This document shows, piece after piece, positions 12,490-20,158 of a stretch of DNA of 43,554 bases (positions are counted from its first letter, which is position 1; each line of letters begins with the position of its first letter). Source of the DNA: Thermoanaerobaculia bacterium (GTDB taxonomy: Bacteria; Acidobacteriota; Thermoanaerobaculia; Multivoradales; JAHEKO01); assembly GCA_945787635.1 (NCBI GenBank), contig CALZIK010000042.1:1-43554 (forward strand), in the 5' to 3' direction. The notes under the pieces are model-generated. The model did no database searches, was not told the DNA's origin, and saw only the letters and a list, made by a program, of their open reading frames with translations. Made by a program: the position numbers and the translations under genes.

Positions 12490-13875
12490 CTAGGCGCCGG
12501 GGGCAACGACGGAGACGTTCGCCCCGTAGCGGTCCTCGAGCTGGGGGCGCAGCTCCCGGTCCGGCCCGACGCAGACCACGAGAGCGCGATCCGGAGCCAG
12601 GAGCTCACGCGCGGTCTCGAGGAGGTCAGCTCCCGAGACGGCGGCCAGAACCTCGGGGTATCGAGCAAAGTAGTCGTCAGGCAGGCCGTAGATCGCGAGG
12701 TCGCTCAACCGCCCGGCAAGGCCCCTCAGAGTCTCGACGGAGTATGGGAAGCTGCCGATCATGTAGTCGCGGGTATCGGCGACCTCCGCGTCGTTCGCCA
12801 CCTCCTCGCGCAAGCGCTCGAGCTCGCGGAAGATCTCGTCGAGCGCGGCTCCGACGTGCTCGTTCGCGAGGGCGGTCGAGATCACGAACGGCGCGCGGCC
12901 GAGGCGCTTGCCGAATCCGCTCCGGACGCCGTATGTAAAACCGTGGGTCTCGCGCAGGTTGAGGTTGAGCCGGCTGGTGAACTTGCCGCCGAGCAGGCAG
13001 TTCAGGACCGACGCCTGGACCCAGCGCGGATGGCCGCGTTCGATGCCGCGATGCCCGACGCGAATGGCGGTCTGGGCGGCGCCGGGCCGATCGACGATCT
13101 CGACCCGGAGCCGCTTTTGAGGAGCGAGGTCGAGCGGGGCGCCACGCGGTGTCTCGTCCGTCGCGACACCGGTCCATCCCGAGAAGACGGCCTCGGCGGC
13201 CGTCGCTAGCCGGTCGGACTGGATGTCGCCGACCGCGACCAGGGTGGCGCCTGCCGGTCCCACGTGATGCGAGAAAAACTCGACGGCACTCGCCCGGTTC
13301 ATCGCCTCGAGCGACTCCTCGGTGCCGATCAGCGGTCGGCCGTAGACCGCGCTCCCGTAGAGCGACCCTTCGAAGTGCTCGGATGCCACCGACGATGGGT
13401 CCGCGCGGCGCCGGACGATCTCGGCCAGGAGCTGGCGACGGACTCGGTTGACCTCAGGTTCGGGGAAGCTCGCCTCGCGGGCTACCTCGGCCACCAGCTC
13501 GAGACCGGTCGCGAAGTCCTTTGCCAGGACCTCGGCTTCGATCACCGCGGCATCCCAGCCCGCTCCCGTGCCGAGATAGCCGCCCAGACGCTCGATCTCG
13601 GCGGCGAGATCTGGGCCGGTGCGTTTCGTGGTGCCTTCGTCCATCAGGGCGGAGGTGAACGAGGGCAGGCCGGGGAGGTTTTCGGGCGCGTGCTGCCCGC
13701 CACTGTCGGTGAGCAAGCGCAGGTGCACCATCGGCAGCCCACGGTTCGGAATCGAGAGGATCTCGAGTCCCGACGGCAGGCTCAGGCGTTCGAAGGCGGG
13801 AAAGCGGAAGGCCTTGGCCGGCGCGGGCTTCGGGGGGCGCGATCTGTCGAGCGCGTGCTGGGCGTGGGCGGTCAG
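12490..13875 (-). CDS. M16-family peptidase, non-catalytic subunit
   Basis: About 461 residues. Two M16 lobes are visible, with 'ALMDEGTTKRTGPDLAAEIE' in place of the HxxEH zinc site, so it should be inactive alone. It keeps the C-terminal R/Y signature ('LNLRETHGFTYGVRSGF') used for substrate binding in heterodimeric M16B proteases. Coding sequence ('FRFPAFERLSLPSGLEIL') extends well upstream of the first ATG at 13731. No ATG, GTG or TTG exists there. The only fitting start is a CTG at 13875, which overlaps the TGA of the upstream gene and has GGGAGG four bases before it. Pairs with the catalytic subunit at 13872-15185. Confidence 0.88.
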   Translation of the reverse strand: MTAHAQHALDRSRPPKPAPAKAFRFPAFERLSLPSGLEILSIPNRGLPMVHLRLLTDSGGQHAPENLPGLPSFTSALMDEGTTKRTGPDLAAEIERLGGYLGTGAGWDAAVIEAEVLAKDFATGLELVAEVAREASFPEPEVNRVRRQLLAEIVRRRADPSSVASEHFEGSLYGSAVYGRPLIGTEESLEAMNRASAVEFFSHHVGPAGATLVAVGDIQSDRLATAAEAVFSGWTGVATDETPRGAPLDLAPQKRLRVEIVDRPGAAQTAIRVGHRGIERGHPRWVQASVLNCLLGGKFTSRLNLNLRETHGFTYGVRSGFGKRLGRAPFVISTALANEHVGAALDEIFRELERLREEVANDAEVADTRDYMIGSFPYSVETLRGLAGRLSDLAIYGLPDDYFARYPEVLAAVSGADLLETARELLAPDRALVVCVGPDRELRPQLEDRYGANVSVVAPGA

Positions 13876-15185
13876 GCGGCCTCCCGCGGGAGGACCCAGA
13901 GGGTGACGGCCGTCTCCGGATCGAGATACGAACCGGCGAACTCGAGGACCTCTTCGGGGCGGACTCGGGCGTAGCGCTCGAGCTCGCTGTCGATGAGGGC
14001 CGGTTCGTCGTGGTACATCGCGAAGTGAGACAGGAGATCAGCGCGGCTTTCGAACGATTCGATCTCGTGCAGGTAGGCCACGCTGGTCTTGTTGAGCGCG
14101 CGCTCTAGCTCTTCGGATGCGGGCGGGGCGGCTCGCCAAGCGGCGAGCTTTTCGAGGAGCATCTCTTCGGCCTCGGCGGGCTCGATGCCGGGCCGAAGCG
14201 TCATCGCGAGAAGCACGGTCGATTCGAGCTCGAGTGGCAGCATGCCGACGTAGATGTCCTGGGCGATCTCGCGCTCGAGCACCAGGTCGCGGTAGAGCGG
14301 GCTCGACTTGCCGCCCGCGGCGGCCATGGCATAGAGGTCACCGGCGGGGAAGTCGGGAGCCGAGAGGCTCGGTCCACGGAAGCCCATGTAGAGGCGCGGC
14401 AGGTTGACGTCGTCAGGAAGCTCGCTGCGTACAGCTCGCGTGGGGCTCGTGTCCGTCACGACCGCGGGTGGCGGCGCGCCGACCGGCCCACCATCCGCCG
14501 CCTCTTCCGCCCGACCATCAGGTATATCGCCGAAGTATCGTTTGACCTGTGTCATGGCCTCGGCCGGGTCGAAGTCGCCGACCAGGGTCAGAACGGCGTT
14601 GCTCGGCCGGTAGTGGGTGCGGAAGAACTCGTGAACCTCCGCGAGCTCGGTCGCCTCGATGTCCTCCATGTAGCCGATCACCGGCCAGCTGTAGGGATGG
14701 CGATCTGGGTAGAGCAGCTCGTGAAGAGTCTCGAACGCGCGGCCGTAGGGCTGGTTGTCGACCCGCTGGCGCCGTTCGTTCATCACCACGTCTTTCTGGT
14801 TCTGAAGCTTCGCCTCGTCCAAGGCCGGGAGCAGGAACCCCATGCGGTCGGACTCGAGCCAGAGGCCGAGCTCGAGGCAGTGGGAGGGCAGGGTTTCGTA
14901 GTAGTTGGTGCGATCGAAGCTGGTCGAGCCGTTGGCGACGCCGCCCACCTGCTGGATGTGGGCGAAGTGATCGTTGGTGCCGACGTTTTGGCTGCCCTGA
15001 AAGAGCATGTGCTCGAAGAGGTGGGCGAATCCGGTGCGGCCCGGGCGCTCGTTCTTGGAGCCGACGTGGTACCAGATGTTGACGCTGACCAGAGGCCTCG
15101 AGCGGTCCGGCTGCAGCACGACCCGGAGCCCGTTGTCGAGCCGGGCTTGGGTGAGGCTGCTTGCGAAAGCGAAGTCGGGCGCCAA
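13872..15185 (-). CDS. M16-family zinc peptidase, catalytic subunit
   Basis: 437 residues. The inverted zinc motif HxxEH is 'HLFEH' at 55-59, with the distal ligand in 'MNERRQ' (E137). 'GGVANGSTSFDRTNYYETLP' and 'YPDRHPYSWPVIG' are typical of pitrilysin/PqqL-like M16 proteases. No signal peptide is evident from the TTG start at 15185, so the location is probably cytoplasmic. It is followed without a gap by a non-catalytic M16 partner, the arrangement known for heterodimeric bacterial M16B proteases such as the Sphingomonas pair. Probable role in peptide degradation. Confidence 0.92.
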   Translation of the reverse strand: MAPDFAFASSLTQARLDNGLRVVLQPDRSRPLVSVNIWYHVGSKNERPGRTGFAHLFEHMLFQGSQNVGTNDHFAHIQQVGGVANGSTSFDRTNYYETLPSHCLELGLWLESDRMGFLLPALDEAKLQNQKDVVMNERRQRVDNQPYGRAFETLHELLYPDRHPYSWPVIGYMEDIEATELAEVHEFFRTHYRPSNAVLTLVGDFDPAEAMTQVKRYFGDIPDGRAEEAADGGPVGAPPPAVVTDTSPTRAVRSELPDDVNLPRLYMGFRGPSLSAPDFPAGDLYAMAAAGGKSSPLYRDLVLEREIAQDIYVGMLPLELESTVLLAMTLRPGIEPAEAEEMLLEKLAAWRAAPPASEELERALNKTSVAYLHEIESFESRADLLSHFAMYHDEPALIDSELERYARVRPEEVLEFAGSYLDPETAVTLWVLPREAA

Positions 15186-15191
15186 AGGCCG

Positions 15192-15848
15192 CTACTCGAC
15201 CTGCCGCGCCTTGAACAGGTATTCCTGCTTGCCGTGGCGCAGGAGGTAGGTGGAGTCGACTTCGAAGCCGGGCATCAGCTTGGCGAGGTCGGGCTCCTTG
15301 TGGAGGGGAGCCGGACGCATGAGCTGCGACTCCGGGGCGTAGTGAATCGCTTTGACGTTTCGAATCTCGAACCGGATCGGCCGATCGGGAATCTCCTTGC
15401 GGTAGGAGATGAGGCTGTAAACAAGGGTGCTTCGCCGGCAGACCGGTCGCAGCCGGGCGCCGAGGATCCGAATCTCGGCGTCGTCGAGGTAGTCGAGAAG
15501 ATCCCACAGCAGGATCAGGTCGAAGGTCTCTTCGGCGGGGATGTCCCGGGTGAGTGCCTGGTCGAGTGCCACGGCGCGGTCGGCCAGAGTGATGGCGCCA
15601 AAGAGCGAGCTATTCAGGTCGGCGATGAAGAGCTTGCATCCGAGGCCGGCGAAAAACGCCACGTTGGCGCCGGCGGCGGGACCGAGGTCGAGCACACAGC
15701 CCCCGCCCGAGCGGATCGGTCCGACCGCGTGCTCGAGCGCTAGCGACGGATGCTCCTTGGCGCCGGACTGGCCGCCGGCAGGACCGGTGCTCGTAGCGGC
15801 CTCGAAGGTGCTATCGGGCTCGGCTCGCGGCAGGCTTGGGCGATACAC
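15192..15848 (-). CDS. Class I SAM-dependent methyltransferase-like protein
   Basis: 218 residues. The SAM-binding motif I is 'VLDLGPAAGANVAFFAGLG', then 'LFIADLN' (motif II) and 'FDLILLWDLLDYLDD' (post-motif II). This fits a Rossmann-fold methyltransferase of the Methyltransf_11/23 type. The C-terminal part 'HGKQEYLFKARQVE' is unassigned. Start GTG at 15848. It lies six bases upstream of the M16 pair and six bases downstream of the bactofilin, suggesting one transcript. Substrate unknown. Confidence 0.8.
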   Translation of the reverse strand: MYRPSLPRAEPDSTFEAATSTGPAGGQSGAKEHPSLALEHAVGPIRSGGGCVLDLGPAAGANVAFFAGLGCKLFIADLNSSLFGAITLADRAVALDQALTRDIPAEETFDLILLWDLLDYLDDAEIRILGARLRPVCRRSTLVYSLISYRKEIPDRPIRFEIRNVKAIHYAPESQLMRPAPLHKEPDLAKLMPGFEVDSTYLLRHGKQEYLFKARQVE

Positions 15849-15854
15849 GTGCTT

Positions 15855-16451
15855 CTAGGATCGATTACCCGCGGCCTGGACGCCGGTGGGGGCGCCCTTT
15901 GGCGCCTCACTCTTTGAAGCCGGGGACGCGGGGGGCGGACCGGATGCTCCGCTCGATGCACTACCTGTAGCGCTGGTTTTGGACGTGCCGGCGGGAGCCG
16001 CCGCCGGGGCGACTTCGACGTTCTTGGGAGCGATCTTGGCCGCAGCCGGGGTGGCCGAGGCTGCCGGCTCCATGTCGATCGAGCCCTTGAAGTTCGAGCC
16101 GTTCTCGAGAACCACTCTCGGCGAAACGATATCTCCCTGCACCTTGCCCGAGGCTCGGATCACGACCTCCTGCTCGCCATACAGATGCCCCTTGACCTCG
16201 CCCTCGACATGGACGCTGCGGCCGTAGATGTCCGCGCGGATGCGGCCGTCTTTTCCGACCGTCACGTTGTTCGACTTGAGTTTGACCTCACCTTCGACCC
16301 GGCCCTGAATGACCAGGTCCTCCTGGCCGGTGAGATCGCCCTTGATGTGGATGCTCGGTCCGATCACCGAAGCCGGTGCCGCGCGCGGCCGCGCGGGCGG
16401 AGTCTGAGGTGGGCTGGCCGGCGTCGGGATCTGCTCGTTTTTTTTCCACAC
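15855..16451 (-). CDS. Bactofilin
   Basis: 198 residues. The central beta-helix domain (DUF583) is seen as 'IGPSIHIKGDLTGQEDLVIQ', 'GRVEGEVKLKSNNVTVG', 'IYGRSVHVEGEVKGHLYG' and 'VQGDIVSPRVVLENGS'. It is flanked by a proline-rich N-terminus and a long Ala/Pro/Ser tail. Bactofilins polymerise without nucleotides and organise cell-shape, stalk or envelope functions. The best start is GTG 16451 ('MWKKNEQIP'), with GGAGG eight bases upstream. An ATG at 16478 is in frame but has no ribosome-binding site. Divergent from lexA with a 135-base gap. Confidence 0.9.
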   Translation of the reverse strand: MWKKNEQIPTPASPPQTPPARPRAAPASVIGPSIHIKGDLTGQEDLVIQGRVEGEVKLKSNNVTVGKDGRIRADIYGRSVHVEGEVKGHLYGEQEVVIRASGKVQGDIVSPRVVLENGSNFKGSIDMEPAASATPAAAKIAPKNVEVAPAAAPAGTSKTSATGSASSGASGPPPASPASKSEAPKGAPTGVQAAGNRS

Positions 16452-16530
16452 GTTCGGTTCCTCCAAGGAGTGAGACATTGAAGGTATTCATTGGCCGGGG
16501 GAAAGTCAAGAAAACCCTTGTCCGAGAGGG

Positions 16531-16580
16531 GTTTGGACGCCCTGTTTGGCTTGACTTGCGCTCGGTTTGCGCCATAGGAT
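16531..16580 (+). promoter_or_regulatory. lexA promoter with possible direct-repeat operator
   Basis: TTGACT at 16551-16556 and TAGGAT at 16575-16580 are separated by 18 bases. The expected transcription start falls at or within a base or two of the ATG at 16587, so the mRNA may be leaderless. Just upstream is a direct repeat GTTTGG at 16531-16536 and 16544-16549, 13 bases apart, a possible LexA operator for autoregulation. No canonical CTG-N10-CAG or GAAC-N4-GTTC box is seen. Confidence 0.5.
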
Positions 16581-16586
16581 CGGTTC

Positions 16587-17207
16587 ATGGCCAAATACCT
16601 TACGGAACGCCAGAAACAGATCCTCGATTTCATCGGCGAATCCATCGACCGACGAGGCGTATCACCGACCCATCGCGAGATCTGCGAACGCTTCGGTTAC
16701 TCGTCGTACGGCACGGTCAACAAGCACCTCAGGCTGCTCGAGGAGAAGGGCTTCTTGAGGCGACACTGGAACCAGAAGCGTGGCGTCGAGTTGGCTCGAC
16801 CGGATTCGGAGGAGGTGGAAGGCTTGTGTCAGCTTCCGTTTCTAGGCCTGATCGCGGCCGGCCAGCCGATCGAGGCGGTGGCTGACCACGACCGGGTGGA
16901 CGTTCCACATCATCTCCTGAGCAGCGGCAACGGCGACAGTCACTTCGTGCTCAAGGTGCGGGGAGACTCGATGATCGACGAGGGTATCCACGACGGAGAT
17001 CTGGTAGTCGTGCAGCGCAGGGAGGCCGCCACTACCGGAGAGATGGTGGTGGCCCTGGTGGGTAGCGATGCGACGCTCAAGCGGTTCTACCCCGAAGGGG
17101 CGCAAGTGCGCCTCCAGCCGGCCAACCACACCATGGCACCGATCCACGTGCCGGCCGGGGATGTGCGCATTCAAGGCATCGTCGTGGGCCTGATGCGCAG
17201 GTTCTGA
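16587..17207 (+). CDS. lexA: LexA repressor
   Basis: 206 residues, the usual size. The winged helix-turn-helix spans 1-65 ('LTERQKQILDFIGESI', 'SPTHREICERFGYSS'). The self-cleavage site is Ala91-Gly92 in 'GLIAAGQP', the nucleophile is Ser128 in 'RGDSMI' and the general base is Lys165 in 'ATLKRFY'. LexA represses SOS genes and cleaves itself when RecA-ssDNA filaments form. The ATG at 16587 has no ribosome-binding site and lies six bases after a -10 element. Relatives in this phylum have varied operators, so the regulon cannot be read off from a known box. Confidence 0.95.
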   Translation: MAKYLTERQKQILDFIGESIDRRGVSPTHREICERFGYSSYGTVNKHLRLLEEKGFLRRHWNQKRGVELARPDSEEVEGLCQLPFLGLIAAGQPIEAVADHDRVDVPHHLLSSGNGDSHFVLKVRGDSMIDEGIHDGDLVVVQRREAATTGEMVVALVGSDATLKRFYPEGAQVRLQPANHTMAPIHVPAGDVRIQGIVVGLMRRF

Positions 17208-17357
17208 GGCGACTCTGGGGCTGGACTTTGCGCTACGATGGGCCGGTAGGGCGGGGCTCGTCAGTATGGAGAAGGCCATAGCCGAGGGCCGCGCCGATGC
17301 GACAACCTAGGGTTCGACGGTCGAGGACCTCGACTGCGAGAAACCGCCAAGAACGCA

Positions 17358-18818
17358 ATGAAAGAGCCCTTCGGACAACGACAAAGCAGCGCGCGTCCGG
17401 TGCCCGGTGCGAAGGCTCATCTCGATCAGTTGCTCCGGTTGATGACCGACAAGGGTGCCTCGGACCTGCATTTGCGGCCGATGCGGCCGCCGTTGTTGCG
17501 GGTGCACGGGAAGCTGATACCGGTGGATTCCGAGCCGGTCCCGACTGAGATCATCACCGACATGGTCACGGCGATTCTGAGCCCGGTGCAAAAGACCCAA
17601 CTGCTCGAGAAGATGTCGGTCGACGTCGGCTACGGTGTCCCCGGGTTGGCCAGGTTTCGGGGCAACGTATTTCGTCAGCGCGGATCGCTGGCGGCGGTTT
17701 TCCGCAGAATCCCCTTCGAGATTCAAAGCCTCGAGGAGTTGCAGCTTCCAGACGTTCTGCTCGAGCTGACTCACATCAGGTCAGGCCTGGTTCTGGTGAC
17801 CGGTCCGACCGGAAGCGGCAAGTCCACCACGCTGGCCGCGATGATGAAGTACGTTCTGGCGCAACGACCGATCCACGTCATCACGATCGAGGACCCCGTC
17901 GAGTTCTTGTTCGCGGACGACGTGGCCACGGTCTCGCAGCGTCAGGTCGGGACCGATACGACGAGCTTTCCGGAGGCTCTGCGCAACGCGTTGCGGCAGG
18001 ATCCGGACGTGATCCTCGTGGGTGAGATGCGGGATCCCGAAACCGTCAGCACCGTGATCACTGCGGCCGAGACCGGCCACTTGGTGTTCTCGACTCTCCA
18101 CACCAATAGCGCCGCGCAGTCGATCGATCGCATTCTCGACACTTTCCCGGGCGACCAGCAGCGCCAGGTCCGGCTTCAGCTGTCTCAGGTCGTCACGGCC
18201 GTCATCTCGATGAAGCTGGTTGCAAGGCAGGACGGACAAGGACAAGTCCCGGCTCTCGAGATCATGCGAGCGAGCCCGAGGATCTGCGACCTGATCGAGC
18301 AAGGTGAGACCGAGCCGCTGCTCGAGGAAATCGAGTCGTCGGTGTCCTACTACCGGATGCAGTCGATGAATCAGTCGTTGCTGTCGCTGATGGTGCACGG
18401 AACGATCTCGCTCGACGAAGCAATGAATCAGTCGCCTGACGCGGAGGATCTCTCCCTCAAACTACGCAAGATGTTCCCGAAACTCGAAGACGCCGGAGAC
18501 GACATGAGCCCATCTACCGCCGATTTTTCGCAGATCACCGAGCTCCAACAGTTCAAGAAGCTGTACGAGGAACAGGAAGAGAAACAAAAGCTGCAGCTCG
18601 CCGAGAGGGACAACCGGCTGGCCGAGCTCGAAAAAACCCTCGAGGACAAAGACGAGGCCGTGGCCGCTGCTCAGGCCCAGATGGAAGAGATCAGTCAACA
18701 GCAGACGCAGCTCACCAGCGAATACAACCGGTTGCGCCAGGAAGCCCAGCAGAAGATCGACAAGCTCTCAGAACGGATTCGAGAGCTCAATCAGCGTCTG
18801 CTGGCGCCGACCAAGTAG
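17358..18818 (+). CDS. pilT: PilT-type twitching ATPase with C-terminal coiled coil
   Basis: 486 residues; ordinary PilT is about 345-380. N-terminal PAS-like domain 'LMTDKGASDLHLRPMRPPLL', Walker A 'GPTGSGKST' 149-157, Asp box 'ITIEDPVEFLF', Walker B 'DPDVILVGEMRD' 215-226 and His box 'ETGHLVFSTLHTN'. PilT hexamers drive type IV pilus retraction. After residue about 390 comes a roughly 95-residue charged heptad-type region ('EEQEEKQKLQLAERDNRLAE' and on to the C-terminus), predicted coiled coil, absent from standard PilT. The ATG at 17358 has only a weak ribosome-binding site. The 150 bases before it hold no gene. The 3' end overlaps the convergent cca gene by 32 bases. Confidence 0.92.
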   Translation: MKEPFGQRQSSARPVPGAKAHLDQLLRLMTDKGASDLHLRPMRPPLLRVHGKLIPVDSEPVPTEIITDMVTAILSPVQKTQLLEKMSVDVGYGVPGLARFRGNVFRQRGSLAAVFRRIPFEIQSLEELQLPDVLLELTHIRSGLVLVTGPTGSGKSTTLAAMMKYVLAQRPIHVITIEDPVEFLFADDVATVSQRQVGTDTTSFPEALRNALRQDPDVILVGEMRDPETVSTVITAAETGHLVFSTLHTNSAAQSIDRILDTFPGDQQRQVRLQLSQVVTAVISMKLVARQDGQGQVPALEIMRASPRICDLIEQGETEPLLEEIESSVSYYRMQSMNQSLLSLMVHGTISLDEAMNQSPDAEDLSLKLRKMFPKLEDAGDDMSPSTADFSQITELQQFKKLYEEQEEKQKLQLAERDNRLAELEKTLEDKDEAVAAAQAQMEEISQQQTQLTSEYNRLRQEAQQKIDKLSERIRELNQRLLAPTK

Positions 18819-20073
18819 CGGCAGAGTACTCGCCCGTCTTCTCGACGCGCTTGCGCAGGTAGTCCCGCGCCTCGTCCGGCGAGTGGATCCGGCCCAGAAT
18901 CTGTTGCCGAACGAGCGCGCGCAAGGCCTCGCCCACCTCGGGACCGGGTGCCACGCCGAGAATGCCGGCGGTCTCGTGACCGTCGAGTAGCGGGGTGGTA
19001 AGCAAGAGAAGCTCAGGATGGATCTCGGCGAGCCGCTCTAGCGCTGCAAGGATCGCTTCGGTCCGGTCGAGGGGCGTTGCATCTCGAGCCGTTGCAACGG
19101 CGACAGCCATCGGCCACCTGTCGCCGTGAGCCGCCAGGAAGAATCGGCGCTGATCGTCGTTCTCGGGAAGGCGCGCGGTGGCGAGCCGGGCGGCTCGTCG
19201 GGAGGTCTCCCGGGTCGCGAGCCCTCGGCGTTCAAAGTCGGACGCGAGGCTCGCGGCCCGGTCTTCGACGGATGCCTGGTTCTGTGGCGCCTTCGCATCC
19301 GAGGCGATCAGGAGGGCCAGGGCGGCGAGCAGCCGGTCTTTGCCCTCTGCCGTGCCAGATGCACGATCGAGCCGCTCGGCCTGCGCGAGCAGAGTTTGAG
19401 GCTGCGCTTCCGGGAACACGACGGTCAGGGCGCCGAGGCCCTCGAGCGATCCGAAGGCACGGCTGGTCGGGGGCACTGAGAGAATCTGGCCGAGCTCGTC
19501 GCGGATCCGCTCGACCGCGACCTCGGAGAGGTTCGGGCAGGCAGTACGAGCGGCGGCTACCGTGTCGAGGTCGATTTCGAAGTTCGCGAGCGTGTGATGA
19601 AACCGGGCGAGCCGCAGCACTCGCAACGGGTCGCGCTCGAAGCAGTCGAGGCGGGTGGCGCGAAGGATCCGGCTGCCGAGGTCGGAGCGACCGCCGAAGG
19701 GGTCGTCGAGATCGCCGCCGGCCAGATCGCAGGCGATCGAGTTGATGGTGAGATCCCGGCGCGCGAGATCCGCGCGGAGGCTCCCGCCCCGACGGTCCCA
19801 GATATCGACGTGATGAGCTCCGGCGACGACCCGGTAGGACGAGAACCGGTCTCCGCCCAGCGCGATTGCGGTCCCGGCCACGGCCCGGGCGATGCTCTTA
19901 GCCAGTGCTTCGCCGCTTTCTGCGACCGAGATGTCGAGATCTCGGGTCTCGAACCCCAGCAGCGCGTCCCGCACCGTGCCGCCGACCGCGTGCCGGGCAA
20001 GCCCTCCAGCCGCTTCGACGGTTGCGGTAGCGAGCGGATGCCGCAGGATTCGGTCGCGTGGGGAGGTTTCCAT
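18787..20073 (-). CDS. cca: CCA-adding / poly(A) polymerase-type tRNA nucleotidyltransferase
   Basis: 428 residues from ATG 20073. Class II nucleotidyltransferase head: 'AVGGTVRDALLG' 29-40, catalytic 'RDLDISV' (Asp45, Asp47) and 'RRDLTINSIACDL' (motif B). 'FERDPLRVLRLARF' follows as the ERxxxExxxxx region, with the C-terminal helical body. These enzymes add or repair the 3' CCA of tRNA, or make poly(A) tails; sequence alone does not separate the two. A longer in-frame extension to 20322 is open but is antisense to the amidase signal-peptide region. Divergent from the amidase and convergent with pilT. Confidence 0.88.
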   Translation of the reverse strand: METSPRDRILRHPLATATVEAAGGLARHAVGGTVRDALLGFETRDLDISVAESGEALAKSIARAVAGTAIALGGDRFSSYRVVAGAHHVDIWDRRGGSLRADLARRDLTINSIACDLAGGDLDDPFGGRSDLGSRILRATRLDCFERDPLRVLRLARFHHTLANFEIDLDTVAAARTACPNLSEVAVERIRDELGQILSVPPTSRAFGSLEGLGALTVVFPEAQPQTLLAQAERLDRASGTAEGKDRLLAALALLIASDAKAPQNQASVEDRAASLASDFERRGLATRETSRRAARLATARLPENDDQRRFFLAAHGDRWPMAVAVATARDATPLDRTEAILAALERLAEIHPELLLLTTPLLDGHETAGILGVAPGPEVGEALRALVRQQILGRIHSPDEARDYLRKRVEKTGEYSAATWSAPADAD

Positions 20074-20117
20074 GCCGAGGCGCGATTGTGGCAGGTTCGC
20101 GGCTGGAGGTCTCCGAT

Positions 20118-20147
20118 TTGCCCCGATGCTCCCGCAGGGACTACAAT
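20118..20147 (+). promoter_or_regulatory. Promoter of the amidase gene
   Basis: TTGCCC at 20118-20123 and TACAAT at 20142-20147, 18 bases apart. Transcription should begin about five bases before the ATG at 20159, giving a leaderless or nearly leaderless mRNA, as also predicted for lexA. Confidence 0.5.
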
Positions 20148-20158
20148 TTCGTTCGAGG

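Noticed and set aside
17208-17357. Short ORF MEKAIAEGRADATT before pilT
   Set aside because: 14 codons, no ribosome-binding site and no similarity; nothing to support it as a leader peptide.
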